Part shown: positions 11,401 through 24,338 of the stretch, piece by piece
Layout: the number at the start of each line of letters is the position of its first letter
Numbering within the stretch: position 1 is the stretch's first letter
Source: Entoloma clypeatum
Lineage: Eukaryota; Basidiomycota; Agaricomycetes; Agaricales; Entolomataceae
Reading direction: 5' to 3'
Length of the DNA stretch: 64,000 bases
Assembly (NCBI GenBank): GCA_963565915.1
Contig: OY751496.1
Span: 496,001 to 560,000 of the forward strand
Notes under the pieces: model-generated
Database searches by the model: none
Told to the model about the DNA's origin: nothing
The model's input: only the letters and a program-made list of their open reading frames with translations
Position numbers and translations under genes: made by a program

Positions 11401-11816
11401 AGCAGTTGGAGTTTGGCTGCATCCTCACGTGGCCTGCAAACTGGTCGGCCGCCTTTCCCTGTGTCACAACTGTCCTCCATTCCCAGGAGGACATCCTTGG
11501 TGCTTCAGAGGGTTGTTGGTGGTTGCTATCAGCAGCATTGTCGACGTTGATGGGCATGAGTCGGAATTTGGTTCGTTGTTTGGCTGAGTTATCTCATGGA
11601 CAAAAAAGTTAAGTATTTCAAACTTTTGGCATGTTGAGCTGAATGGCATGTGCTGGGTGACATATTCATATTCATACTCTGAAGTGAGCACAATAGATTG
11701 AGCGACGCAAAGTTCGGCGCCTTCAACTGAAAGGCACATGACAAGCAATTCAGACTCCGATAGATTGAGCAACGAAAAATCTGGCAGGCACAGTCTGGAA
11801 AGACCAAGTTCTCGTA

Positions 11817-12124
11817 TGTTGAACGAATTCCACTCCTATAGATATTTCATCTATAGTGTCATGTGCTCAATCCCATGATGTACAAATAATGTACAAATAA
11901 GTAGACTAGTATATAAGACTGTCCTTATTCTCTGTGCAATATAACACTCTTACCGAGTAACCCCCCATCTTGCAAACACCTCACAAGGTTAGTAGTAAGG
12001 TTCCCCCTCTATCATAGATACATGATCTGTAGCGCATAGCATAGAGTACTACTGGACTGCATGACGACCCATCCACTGTGATCACCTCCAGTGTTGATGA
12101 GATCGTATGCTGTTTGTTCCAACA
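11817..12124 (+). repeat. copia-2 5' LTR
   Basis: 308 bp, TGTTGAACG to TTCCAACA, with a TATATAAG promoter box (about 11920). It is matched by the solo LTR at 10289-10594. Confidence 0.93.
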
Positions 12125-12136
12125 GGTTATGAGCCC
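12125..12136 (+). promoter_or_regulatory. copia-2 primer site (initiator Met tRNA, anticodon loop)
   Basis: GGTTATGAGCCC abuts the LTR. Its complement GGGCTCATAACC is the anticodon-loop sequence of eukaryotic initiator tRNA-Met, the primer site type known from Drosophila copia, which uses a half-tRNA. The sequence is seen; the mechanism is by analogy. Confidence 0.8.
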
Positions 12137-12574
12137 TGAGACTCGCCATTGCACTCGTCGCTGGCAGTCTTAGTAGACTCAATGCTGCTACATCGCGAAC
12201 ACAATAGATCAAGTGCACCTTGATCTGTACATACAACATTAATGATTATGTGGATGCTTAATCCCACATCATTGTGTAGCATGATGAGCTAGCAGATCCA
12301 GGTGATAACACCCCGATGATTGCAATGCCCATCCATACATGTGTCTACCAGTTAACTCTGTGTACGGCGTTAAACGTGGAATAGGGGTCTGATGGACCCT
12401 AGTGGAGTAAAACACATGTTGCTGTGTCCCTGTTTCATCTAAGATCCAGTGATTTGACATGTGACTGACACATTCTATTTCCAGTCTTTTGCACTCTCAC
12501 CCTTCACATCAAATCATATCTTCTTTTGATTACAAATCATATCTTCTTTTGATTACAAATCCGCTGTCGTCAAG

Positions 12575-14732
12575 ATGACTGGCTCTAACTGGAAGGAGTG
12601 GAGCGATAAGATGACAGGGTTTTTACAGTTTGAAGGGACCTGGATGCTTGTATCCGGGGATTGGCCACAACTCTCTGTGTTGACATCCACTTCTAAAGCA
12701 GAAGACAAGAAAGAGCTCCACGAGTGGAAAGAAAGAGACTTGAAAGCACGTGGTGCAATTGTCTTATCTCTGGTGGAATCTGTAAAGCATGAGGTTACAG
12801 CATTCCAGACTTCGAAAGAGGTTTGGGATCAGCTGAAAACTCCCTTTGAGAACAAAGGCCCCAACGAGATGTTCAAGGACTTCACCTTGACTCTCAATTG
12901 GCACCTGTCTGGTGGTGACCCCTGTCTGGAATTCTCTAAATTCCGTGATCTTTTGGCACACCTCGACGGGCACAAGATCCCCTTCACTCCTAAATTGCAA
13001 GGGATGCTTGCTGTGCACCGTCTACCTCCCAAATGGAAAAATCTTGGTTCACATCTGGCTAAAGAATGGAAGTTGGACACTTTCAAACTTACCAATGTTG
13101 AAGAGATTGTAACTATGGAGTACATGCACATACAAGCCAAAGCACAACTTCTGACTGCCAACAAGATCTCTGCTGTCAAGTGGAAAGGACAGGAACCTCA
13201 CTGGCACAATGGTCCAGGACCTGCTGATGCTTCTGGGTCAAAGCAAAATTCCGGCAAAACTCATCAACAGAACAAAGGAAAAGGAAAGGCAAAGGAGACA
13301 CCGTCGAACAACTCCGGTGATCAAAATAAGAAGCAGCTGTTCATACCCAAAAAGGAAGGGTCACGGAGTTGGAAAAAGGCCCAGCATGCCCAAGAAGCTG
13401 CTGCAGGCAACACCGCTGGCTGCTCTCATGTTGCCTCGTTGGCAATAACTATGAATCTGCCGACACCTTCTTTCACCACTGTCACAGGCTCAAGACACAT
13501 TATTTCCCCCCAACAATCCTCTACTCCAATGACTGACCCTCGTTGTCATCCTCCTCTCAAATCATGATTGACATCAAGTCCCGCTGAACATATCATGACT
13601 GCAGGTGCAAGAGAGCTTCTCAATCGCATGACAAACACATCTGCACAGCGTTTCACAGGTGCTCTGGTAAATCAACCATCAATGTACCCTGAGATGCAGG
13701 CAGCACACGATGTTGTCACATCTCTTGGCATTGTGGGAACATCCCAGACCCTCCAAAATGTCAACAATGTCAAATACCCCGAAAACATTCTGGGGATATA
13801 TTCGACCCCTAACAATGAGGTAAAGGACGAAGCTTCCCTGTTCCTGATGGAACACCAAGATTATGATGCCGATACGGTGATGGATTTTGATGAGGAATAC
13901 AAGTATGACAAAGATGAACCTGGACCGTTCAAGCAGACACATTCCAGTTGGGCAGATGACATTGACGACAAGCTTTTTGGAGGATCATCATGCGACGACC
14001 CGAGATACGTTCTTTCACAAGTTTCACACAAGCACACAATGACAGAAGAACACACCCAGATTTGTGATGAGTCACTAGAACTGGGTCGTAATTATTTAAA
14101 ATCACCTGTTGTTGCTGCCTCCTTCATGGAGGAAATATATGATTATTTTGCCTCATGTTCAAAATGTAAGAACAAATCCAAAGATACTAATGACACCAAG
14201 TAGATCATGGATTCCGGCACTAGTATGCACTTCACTGCAGAGATGAGTGACTTTGCAACATACAAAGAAGAGAAATCAATCTGTACTGCCCAAACTGCGG
14301 GCAAAGCAAAGATCTCTATAAAAGGAAGAGGGACCATGTTCATCACTCATATGATACCATTGCATCAAGGAAAGCCAAGAAGTCTAACAACTCAGCTTTA
14401 TCCAGTTTTACACATCCCGGAGCTTTCCACTCACCTCATGTCAATGGGCAAAATTCTTCAAGAATCTGGATTGAATGTCGCTGGCTCAGCTGACAATCTT
14501 AGTTTCTTCAAGGAGGGAAAGTGTGTACTAAGATGTGAACCTCATTCTCCCAGTTCAACAATATACTGGGTAAATACATGTGTTGAACAAATCATGCAGC
14601 TAAATGCTAGAAATATTGATGTCTATAAAGCCGATTACAGCATTTGGCATCAGCAGTTTGCACATCCTGGTAAAGATGTCCTAAAAAAGGCACCTGACAT
14701 ATGTGATGGATTCCCAAGGGACATCCAATTTC
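12575..14732 (+). pseudogene. copia-2 gag, protease and pre-integrase region
   Basis: One frame runs from 12575 to the gypsy-3 insertion. Gag begins near NWKEWSDKM, typical of copia gag N-termini, and is followed by a Lys/Gln-rich tail. An in-frame TGA at 13565 and a TAG at 14201 (where Trp is expected before MDSGTS) interrupt it. The protease motif MDSGTSMHFT is at about 14207, and the integrase zinc region begins with WHQQFAHPG (about 14646). Just upstream of the start is a 23-bp tandem duplication (about 12509-12554). Confidence 0.88.
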
Positions 14733-15028
14733 TGTTATGATCGTATTTTCACTTTTCACTTTATCTTATCTTATCTCGATCTTATCTTATCTACATCATA
14801 TCGTACATGAGGACATCTTATCATTATCACGCAGCATGATGCTGCCACAATGCAGCCTCATGGAATTTACATATATAAGTAGGGTACTTTCACTTGTATT
14901 CGATAGCTTGTTCTCTTGAGATTCCTGCTGGGTCTCTTGGCAATACAGTTCTCTTATCATCTTTCCACTTCGTTCCTAAGTTTGGGCTCGCGACATCGTT
15001 TTTTTTTTGACTTAGCGTCGCCTCAACA
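14733..15028 (+). repeat. gypsy-3 5' LTR
   Basis: 296 bp, TGTTATGATC to CCTCAACA. It contains CTTAT repeats near its start, TATATAA at 14872-14878 and the tract AGCTTGTTCT at 14905-14914, 33 bases after the TATA start. Confidence 0.95.
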
Positions 15029-15030
15029 GA

Positions 15031-15040
15031 AGAACAAGCT
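15031..15040 (+). promoter_or_regulatory. gypsy-3 primer site, self-priming type
   Basis: AGAACAAGCT starts two bases after the LTR and is the exact reverse complement of 14905-14914. Offset and TATA spacing are the same as in gypsy-1. The leader from here to the gag ATG (15612) is otherwise featureless. Confidence 0.65.
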
Positions 15041-15611
15041 CTTTCTACTCGCCCGCCCAAACACACACTTCCCACTCCATCATCACTATCCCCGCCGTTT
15101 CGCACTTTTTGCGTTAAAAGTCGCACTTCGTTATTACATGCAGACCCTAGCGTTAAGGGGGATCTCCCGGACTTCAGGGATAAGAAGAGAAACGCTTGGT
15201 GCACCCACTATATCTAGTGTTGCCATTTGAGACACATAGGGAAACGTTGAGCCCGTCCTGTGTCGAGGTGACCAAAGGCCGACGCAACTAACCTTTGGGA
15301 AAGCTGCTGGCGTGTGTGACGGTTGGAGAGAGCAGACCGTACACGTCTAGATCACAAAAGGTGTTCCAACCCCCGACCCTATTTCAGGATATCGACCAGT
15401 CCAGCACGTGTAGGGGATCTGACCGCGTGGACTTCATTTTTCCTAGATCTTCCTTTGCTCGGGTAAATCGGCTACCTGGGTAAACAGATTGCTCTTTGGT
15501 TTTTTTCTTTTAGATTTTTTCTTGCCTAAGTGTTAGAACAGGGTCGCGCGCCCGACGCAAGGTACTACTGTTCAAAAAAAAAAAACAACCACTCCCCCTC
15601 ATCACACCATC

Positions 15612-16717
15612 ATGGCCGAAGGCACCAACACCCAATTCGACGAAGAATTTGAACAACACCACGCACCATCACCCTTACCTCCGATACCACTGTTCAATCA
15701 CCCCCCCCACAAAACAACAATTGTGGAAGGAAATTAGAAGTCGCCGCGGATCCCGGCAAATACAATGGATCCAAAGCAACATTCACAGTATGGTGGACTA
15801 AGATGCTCGCATGGCTCAGGGTCAACCGAGAGCTATTCAATGGAGAAGAAGAAGAAGTGTGCCTTGCAGTGTGGTCGCGATTGGACGGTCCCACGGCAGG
15901 AGTTTACGGGGAAACCCGTTTGAATCAATGTATGGAATCAGAAGACTGGCCAACGTACCGAGAGCTAGTCGGTGAAATCACAAGAAGGTTTCGTCCCACC
16001 ACTGAGATCGAATGGGCCCAATCCAAAATCGAGAGCTTTAAGCAAGGTTCAATGAAGACCGATGATTGGATTACGCAATTCGGGACCCTGGTGATCAAGG
16101 GCAAGATTGAGGAAAGGCACGGTGTAACCCTTTTGGAAAGGAACACCACGGAATCTATCATGCAACAACTCTTCCAGCAAGGGAGGAGAAAGTCCACGGT
16201 GCAGGGCACCTGTGAAGAAATTTTGGCAATCGGCAGAGCGGAAGAGACTTTCGCAGCAAGACCAGGCATGAGGACTGGCAATAACTTTTGACAACAACAT
16301 AACATATGGGGCAATCAGCCCGCATATGGACAACAGCAGCAGCAGCAACAGAGGCCCTTTGGGCAACAACAGAATAGGGGGTACCATCCTCAACAACAAA
16401 ATGGTCAACAACAACAACAGCAGCAACCACGACGGGATCCAAATGCAATGGACGTCGATAGGAACCAGAGACGCACTCCTGGTAATTGTTATAACTGTGG
16501 CAGACAGGGGCATTTTGCCTGAGATTGCAGACGGCCGCAGCGCAGGGTACAAGCAGCAATGATTGAACAGATCAACGAACAAGAGGAGGAGGAAATTTTG
16601 AGACAGATCAACGCGAGGCGTCAAGCGCGCCAAGCTAACAATGGACAGCAGGGCCAACCGGCTCAGAACAACAGACAGGCTGCAGCGCAGCAGGATTTTG
16701 TAAACGTCAACCAGTAA
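15612..16717 (+). pseudogene. gag: gypsy-3 gag
   Basis: The likely start is ATG 15612, with a frame change in the C-run near 15700; the main frame then runs to TAA 16715-16717. The capsid-like part (about 15750-16270) contains the retrotransposon-gag pattern with LNQCMESEDWPTYRELV. A Gln-rich stretch (16320-16430) and one CCHC knuckle (CYNCGRQGHFA..DC, 16488-16530) follow. TGA codons at 16289 and 16520 replace expected Arg codons; the second sits inside the knuckle. Pol continues in the -1 frame. Confidence 0.9.
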
Positions 16718-16752
16718 TTCCCCCGCTGGCTCTGACAAATTGATATGAACAA

Positions 16753-19700
16753 TTGTCTATAGACTCTTACATACATAAAGACACTGTAAATTCTTGGTTT
16801 CAAAAGCTTACGGATGCAGCAGTTACATACAATAAAATACTATTGGACAAACCCAAAAAGGTAAAAACCCAAAAAAATAGCACAGATGAATCGGACTTAG
16901 ATACGCTTGTAAACTATATCATTGGGGAGCCCTCGGCAATGAGGCTTGGTTTGTCCCCTACGGATGAATGCTTAATTCCCTGTTGCGAAGAATCAGATAA
17001 TTTAACTAGGCAAATGGACTCTATGGGGGAACCATCTTTTATTCGATCCGCTTCTTTGGAAAAGGAGCTTATGATGAAAATCATGCTGGAAACGTTGCAG
17101 GACAAACACACATTTGATGTTGAAGCATTATTAGACTCAGGGGCGACAGGGATGTTCATAGATCTGGACTTTGCCAAAAGGAACAACATTAAATTAAGGG
17201 AACTACCTTTCCCCATTCAGGTCTACAACATTGATGGCACACTTAACCAAGGAGGTTCGATCACACATGAAGCAGTCATGGCTATGCGGTATAAAGGACA
17301 CATGGAGATAGCAGTCTTTGAAGCATGCAACCTAGGAAAAGCTAAAATTATCGTTGGACATACTTGGCTGAAACATCATAATCCAGAAATCGATTGGGAA
17401 AAAGCGGAAATTAAATTATCAAGATGTCCAGAAGAATGTGGCATGCGTCGAACATGTTACTTAAATAAAACTGCAAGGACCAGATGGGGTGGAAGAATGG
17501 AAGAAGTAGTAGAAGGAAATGAGGAAGAAGTGAAGGAGGAAGTAATCCACATGCTCAGGGCAGCTAAGGGAGAACCCTCAGATGAAGTACCGGCGGAACA
17601 GGTTGTCCCCCAGAAATATCACAAATATCTATCAGTCTTTGAAAAGAAAGCATCGGAGAGATTACCAGTCAGGAAACCATGGGATCACGCTATAGACTTA
17701 AAACTGGATTTTGTACCAAAAAAGGCCAAAGTCTATCCCCTGTCACCGGATGAAAGGAAAGAAGTATCCGAATTTGTAAACGATCAATTACGCAAAGGAT
17801 ATATTCGACCTACCAAGTCACCACAAACTTCGCCAGTGTTCTTTATACCCAAAAAAGATGGAAAGAAACGAATGGTACAGGATTACCGACATATTAACAG
17901 CTGGACCGTTTGCAATAATTATCCACTCCCGTTGATTCCGGAATTAATCGATAAATTAAAGGGAAAGAAAAAGTTTACCAAAATGGACCTCAGATGGGGG
18001 TATAACAATGTACACATCAAAGAAGGAGACGAGTGGAAAGCGGCATTTACAACTCCAGATGGAGCCTTTGAACCAACAGTTATGTTCTTCGGATTAAATA
18101 ATTCCCCAAGCACGTTTCAAACCATGATGAACGACATATTTAGAGACTTGATTGATCAAGGAGACGTAGTTATCTATATTGATGATATATTGGTAGCAAC
18201 TGAAGGAGAAAAAGGACACAGTGAAATCGTGGAGGAAATTCTAAAAAGATTACGGGAAAACGACTTATTCTTAAAACCGGGAAAATGTTTCTTTGACAGA
18301 GACAAAATAGAGTTCTTAGGGTTAATTATTGGGAAAGACAGAATTCAAATGGATCCTTCAAAAGTAGATGCCATCAAACAATGGCTGAAACCAATGAAAG
18401 TCAAAGAAGTCCAGTCGTTTCTAGGATTGGGCAATTTCTATCAAAGATTTGTCAAAGACTTCTCTAAAGTGGCAGGGCCATTACATAAATTAACAAGGAA
18501 AGAAACAATCTGGAATTGGAAAGAGGAACAGGAGGAAGCATTTGATATGCTAAAGAAATTATTTATGAAAGCACCTATATTAGTATCTCCCGATCCGGAT
18601 CAGAAGTTGAGAGTAGAATCAGATGCATCGGACTTTGCTACAGGAGCAATTCTATCTATGGAATGCGAGGATGAGAAATGGAGGCCATGTGCCTTTCTAT
18701 CTAAAGGATTGAATGACGTGGAATGAAATTACGACGTACATGATAAAGAAATGCTGGGCATAATTCGAGCGCTGGAAGCATGGAGACACCACCTTGAAGG
18801 AGCCAAACATGAGGTCAAGATCTGGACCGATCATAAAAACCTCGAGTACTTCATGAAGGGATGAAAGCTTAATCGCAGACAAGCACACTGGGTGTTGTAT
18901 CTAACATGTTTCAATTTCAAATTAATACACAAGGCTGGCACCTCAATGGGAAAGGCAGATGCTCTTTCGAAAAGGGTCGATCATAGAAAGGGGGTGGAAA
19001 ATGACAACGAAGATGTAACATTATTAAAACCCGAATACTTCCACTTGTGAGCAATGGATCGAGGTCACATACTTATTGATGGACAAGAAAGTAAACTATT
19101 AAAACGCATCAGGGATGCCAAGGAGTTTGATGAACAAGTGTTGAAAGCAGTGGAAGAGTTAAAAAAAACAAATACCAAAACATTGCGCGCAGATGAATGG
19201 CACGAAGAGCAGGGACTCTGGTTACATTGAGGAAAAAGTTTATGTTCCGAAAAGTCAGGAACTCAGGGAGGAAATAATTAAATTACACCATGACAACCCA
19301 GTTGCAGGACACCCAGGGCAGTGGAAGACCCTGGAATTGGTTACACATAATTATTGGTGGCCTAGTATTACAAACATGGTCAAAGCATACATCGAGGGCT
19401 GCGACAGATGTCAACGATCAAACAACGTGCCTCAACCGCTAGCCGGTAAATTAAAAGCAAACACAGAACATGCAGGACCATGGAAACATGTTACAGCAGA
19501 TTTTATTGTAGGACTTCCAGAAGCTCAGGGGTACAACACAGTATTAGTTGTGGCTTGCAGATCGACAAAGCAATCACACTTTATCAAAACACGCGATGAA
19601 GTCTCAGCAGAAGGATTAGTTAAACTATATCGGGACGAAGTCTGGAAACTTCATGGACTGCCGGAATCGTTAACGTCAGACCGAGGACCACAATTTGTGG

Positions 19701-20447
19701 CAATATTTATGAAGGAACTAAATAAAATATTGGGGATCACAACTAAATTATCAATGGCGTATCATCCGCAAACAGATGGACAGACAGAACGCATCAACCA
19801 GGAGTTGGAGCAATATCTAAGATCATTTATTTCCCATCGGCAAACAGATTGGCCTGAATGGATGGCAACCGCGGAGTTCACCTATAATAATAAAATTCAC
19901 ACGGCAACTCAGTTTTCACCGTTCTATGTAAATTATGGGTTTAACCCTAGGATGGGCGTAGAACCTCGGAGGGCAGAAAAGTCAGAACCGGCAAAAGAAT
20001 TCGCAGAGCAAATGAAGAAGATTCATGAGGAGGCAGAAGCAGCGCTAGTAAAAGCACGAGAAGAGATGGAATGGTATGCAAACCTGAAACAGGGTGATGC
20101 ACCAGTTTACAAAGTTGGCAACAAAGTTTGGTTATCAACTAAAGACCTAAAGTTGAACCGACCCTTAAAGAAACTCGCCGAATGATGGATTGGACCCTAT
20201 ACCATAACCCAAATTATTTCGTCACACGCTGTAGAACTAAAACTTGGAAAATCCACCCGGTCATCAATGTATCACGGGTCCGATTATTTAAAGAACCACT
20301 ATTTATATCACAAAGGGTGCAGGCACCAAACCCGATAGTTATCAATGGCGAAGAGGAGTACAATGTCGCTAAAGTTATTGACTCAAGGTTGAAGAGAGGG
20401 AAGCTGGAATATTTAGTGCAATGGGAGGGTCTGACTCAGGACCACAA
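16753..20447 (+). pseudogene. pol: gypsy-3 pol: protease, RT, RNase H, integrase, start of chromodomain
   Basis: Protease has LLDSGATG (about 17129). RT has the YIDD box (about 18175) and FFGLNNSPSTF. RNase H runs from about 18600 to 18960 and includes TDHKNLEYF. The integrase has an HHCC region (about 19290-19415), a D/D/E core to about 19900 and a GPY-like C-terminus. The chromodomain begins at about 20345 and is cut at 20448 by the hAT insertion. TGA at 18724, 18862, 19048, 19228 and 20183 all sit at probable Arg codons. Single-base frameshifts occur near 19235 and 20245. Confidence 0.93.
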
Positions 20448-20455
20448 CACGTGGG

Positions 20456-23400
20456 TAAGGTATGACACGGGTACGGGTAACACCGTGACAATTTGGTCAT
20501 GGGTGTGTTCGGGTACGGGTACGGGTTCGAGTTTGTCCTACCCGCGCAACACCGTACCCTTACTCACGGGTATATGGGTGTTGTACATACTATCTAATGG
20601 TTACATATCATAACTGAGCATTAATTGAAATATATTCTATTTGAATTTACAATCGACCGTCGAATTGTTGCTTATCAGGGCCGTGAGAAAATTGCCACCA
20701 ATCGTGCTGGCATCCGAGCAAGTCACAGCTTCTAGCTCTACGGCCCCCATCGGCCCTCATGGGGTCATCCGATCTTGTTGAAGCTGAAGAAAAAAAACAA
20801 TCTATCGAGATCTGGCTTCACTATTTAAAAGTGTGTCGATTCCCTTCGCTTTTTTTCACCTTCCTGATGCCCCAGTCTTGGAAAACACAGTCTTCGGCCA
20901 AATCTTCACGCTCATCCCTCCAGTCTGCGGTCTCGACATCCTCTCTATCTAAGGCTGTCAGATCCAGTGCCAAAGCGGTCGGGCGCGGCGTCAAACGTAT
21001 CAAGAAAGGTGCCAGTTCAATCGCTCGTCCCCTCAAGCGGGCGAAGCATGCGCTTTCGAATGTCTCTTCCCCAGTCATGAGCGATGAAGGCAGCGACCCC
21101 ACAGCCGGTGGAGATGAAGACAGCGTGGATGATGGGCCAGATGTTATCGACATCGATTCGGGTGAGGAGACCGACGAGCTTGAGAAAGAACTTGGTGAGC
21201 ACGAATTCTTTTCTTTTCTTCCAGTTGATATCTTACTCATTCATCCCTCAGCTGCGGCGAAGAAAACCTGGAGGTCTGCTGTATATTCCTTCTTCAAACC
21301 TGAAGTCACCATCGAGGTACACGATGGTCGCGTCGCCCACTTCTTCGCGTGTTCCGCCAAGAAATGCAAGACATCAGCAAAAGGTATTCGACGTTATCAA
21401 GACAAAGCCGACAAGTCGTCAACTGCTAACCTCCGGAACCATGCCGTGCGCTGCTTCGGCGAGGATGCTGTTAAGACAGCCATGAAGGGGGAGTCGAGTG
21501 TCGACCGGAGCGGCAACATCTTCAATACCTTCACCCGCCAAGGAAAACAGCCAGCCACCTACTCCCACCGTGCTCACTCAACCCCCGAGTTCCGGTAATT
21601 ATGTTTGCTTTTGATACATTCCTCCGAACTCACTCCGCCCATCAGTGCCCACATTGCCAAATGGGTGGCCGAAAGCAATCGCCCCGCGCACATCGTCTCC
21701 GACCCCGAGCTTATCGATCTCCTCACGACAGGACACCCCCACCTCAAAGTCCCATCTCCGAACACTGTTCGACGCGATGTCAAGGCGGCTTACGAGAAGT
21801 GCCGTGAACGCATAACCAAACTTCTTCAGGATCATCCTGGGCGCATCCATTTCGCAACTGATGCTTGGACATCGACGAACCACCATGCGTTCGTTGCTTG
21901 GACTGTGCATCTTGAGCACAACGGAACGATGTTGGCATTTCTCTTAGATATCATCGAAGTCCCTGAATCTCACACCGGTGTGGCCTTGGCAAAGGCTTTC
22001 CAAAAGATGCTCGAGACGTTCGGGCTTCAAGACCGGGTACATTCATATGCACACACCGTCATTGTTGGAATTACTAATTCATTGTCTCATCATCTCTACA
22101 GATTCTCGCCGTGAACGCCGACAATGCAACGTCGAACAATGCTCAGGACAAAACACTTGCTAGGATGCCCAACTCGTTTGAGGTGGCAAACCGCGTACGC
22201 TGCTTCAACCACACTTTACAACTGTCCGCCAAGACCCTACTCCGTCCCTTCAATGCTGGGTTAGGCAAAACGACGGAAGACGATGACAAGAATGACACGG
22301 ACGATCTCCTGGATGAAGAGCCTGATGATGACGATGACGACGACGACGACGACGACAGCCTCCCAGATGTCCCGGATGTTGATGACATCGATGATGGCAT
22401 CGACGAGATGAACGAGCTGGATGCCGATGAGCGAGAAGAGATGCTAGCTGATACAGCTGCAGTTCGTCAAACAGTAACAAAGGTATGTATGTTCGTGTTC
22501 CCCTCTAACATTCAACTGATGTATATTTGACAGCTTCGTGGCCTTGCCTTTGCCATTGTGTGATCGACAACTATTGCCCTCCCTGCCTGGCGTCGCTATT
22601 GCAAGGAGTTCGGCTTGAAGTCCCGTATCCTCTCTCGTGACGTTGTCACACGTTGGAACTCTACGTACTACATGCTCAGCTTCGCGATAAAATATCGTGC
22701 CGCCATCGATGCCATGACAGCAGACAAGTCCCTCAAGCTCCGGAAGTTCGAGTTGGAGACTGAGGAGTGGGCCATCGCCGAAGACCTTGTTTCAGTCCTA
22801 CTCGTACGTGCTTGTCTAAATTATTAATCTACATACTAACCTTCTTCCATAGCAATACAAGAATGCGACCCTGTTTTTCTCCCAAGACTGTGCTAGCGTC
22901 GCCGCCGTCATTCCCGCCATGGACCGGATCACGAGCAACCTCAACAACCAGACCGGGAAGGCATATCATCCCTCTCTTGCAGCGGCGATGAAGCTCGCGC
23001 GCAAGAAGATGGATCGTTACTACTCACTCACCGATTCTTCGAACGCATACCGCATCGCCATGGTTTTACACCCCGGCATGAAACTCGAGTACTTCCATAA
23101 TCAAAAATGGGAGGGAGAATGGATTGAGCAAGCGGAAACTTTGGTTCGAGAGGAGTACACGACGAAGTACGAGAAGGCGGTTGATGAATCAAATACGGCA
23201 CCCAAGAACAATTCGAATGTGGACGATGGATTTGCTTCCTTTGGCAACCTTTCTGTCACCACCTGTCCTCGTGCAAGCGAAATACAGGAATATCTCAGCC
23301 TCCCTGTCGAGAACGTGCAGGATCCCTTGAAGTGGTGGATAGCTAACAAATATGTATATCCGAACCTGCATCGCATGGCTCTCGACTACCTGAGCATCCC

Positions 23401-23849
23401 TGGTAAGTCGCGCTGCCCTGTTCAATAAATGAAGTTGATCTGATATATGGTATAGCAACTTCTACTGCTGTTGAACGAGTATTCTCGCAAGGCCGGCATC
23501 TTCTCCCATTCACTCGCAGCCGCCTCTCACCTTCCTCAATTCGAGCCTTTCTCTGCTTGGGGTCATGGGCACGGTGTGGTCTTGTAGTATTTGATGATGT
23601 AGTAGCTGCTGTGTCTGCGAAGAGCAGATAAGGACTTATATTTCGTAGTGCCATTTTTTTTACCTAGTAGCTGTCTCCTGTGCCAAATGAATGCGAAACC
23701 CACAGGTGCATATGCATACCCGTGGTTTTCGCGGTGTACCCGCCATTTCTATGGGTGTACCCGCACCCCTACCCTTATGGGTACGGTGTTTGCGGGTACG
23801 GGTACGGGTTCAGGAAAAAAAACCCGAGGTGTACCCGTGTCATACCTTA
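20456..23849 (+). mobile_element. hAT-1: nearly complete hAT DNA transposon
   Basis: The element is 3394 bp with terminal inverted repeats starting TAAGGTATGACACGGGTAC at both ends and 8-bp target duplications CACGTGGG (20448-20455) and CATGTGGG (23850-23857), which differ only at one CpG. Both subterminal regions carry many ACGGGT repeats, a usual place for transposase binding. The unoccupied site exists in a gypsy-3 fragment at 55270-55419. It encodes one spliced transposase. Confidence 0.95.
20867..23631 (+). pseudogene. hAT-1 transposase, seven exons, one premature stop
   Basis: Exons at 20867-21194, 21252-21594, 21646-22036, 22102-22482, 22534-22803, 22853-23402 and 23456-23631 join to a frame of 812 codons plus stop. 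All introns are 49-65 bp with GT..AG. The N-terminus is basic and Ser-rich, then a BED-like zinc finger region (FACSAKKC...LRNHAVRCF), the RNase H-like core (HFATDAWTS, then VNADNATSN and RCFNHTLQLSAK), an Asp-run linker (22315-22360) and the hAT C-terminal dimerisation region (ATSTAVERVFSQGR). The only defect seen is TGA at 22561, an expected CGA Arg. A TATTTAAA box lies at 20822. The start was chosen because it follows this box; an in-frame ATG at 20759 is upstream of it. Confidence 0.9.
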
Positions 23850-23853
23850 CATG

Positions 23854-24033
23854 TGGGAACCCGAGGATCACCTAGAACATGCCAAGGAAGCGGTGGAGGA
23901 CTTCTTTAAATTAAACCCGAATGTGCCCCGGCGCTTACGCGCAAACATCTTTGAAGGATTAAAATTCAAACCATATGAGAATTTCACGGACACCCCGGAC
24001 GACATCATATCTCGCCTGGAAGTCGAGATCTAG
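23854..24033 (+). pseudogene. gypsy-3 chromodomain end and C-terminal tail
   Basis: This continues the chromodomain broken at 20447: WEPEDHLEHAKEAVEDF, then a charged tail ending at TAG 24031-24033. It is followed by the purine tract AAAGGGGGTAA (24034-24044) directly before the 3' LTR. Confidence 0.9.
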
Positions 24034-24044
24034 AAAGGGGGTAA

Positions 24045-24333
24045 TGTTATGATCATATTTTCACTTTTCACTTTATCTTATCTTATCTCAATCTTATCTT
24101 ATCTACATCATATTGTACATGAGGACATCTTATCATTATCGCGCAGCATGACGCTGCCACAATGCAGCCTCATGGAATTTACATATATAAGTAGGGTACT
24201 TTTACTTGTATTCGATAGCTTGTTCTCTTGAGATTCCCGTTGGGTCTCTTGGCAATACAGTTCTCTTATCATCTTTCCACTTCGTTCCTAAGTTTGGGCT
24301 CGCGATGTCGTTTGACTTAGCATCACCTCAACA
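24045..24333 (+). repeat. gypsy-3 3' LTR
   Basis: 289 bp, TGTTATGATC to CCTCAACA, followed by ATTTC, which matches the bases before the 5' LTR. Confidence 0.95.
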
Positions 24334-24338
24334 ATTTC

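Larger units (their letters stand above)
14733..24333 (+). mobile_element. gypsy-3: chromodomain Ty3/gypsy element inside copia-2
   Basis: Complete ends are visible: LTRs at 14733-15028 and 24045-24333 and the 5-bp duplication ATTTC at 14728-14732 and 24334-24338. The LTRs differ by 12 transitions plus a T-run length change; 10 of the 12 are at CpG. Gag and pol are decayed, and a hAT transposon interrupts the chromodomain. Removing the insertion restores the copia-2 integrase reading without a gap. Confidence 0.95.
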
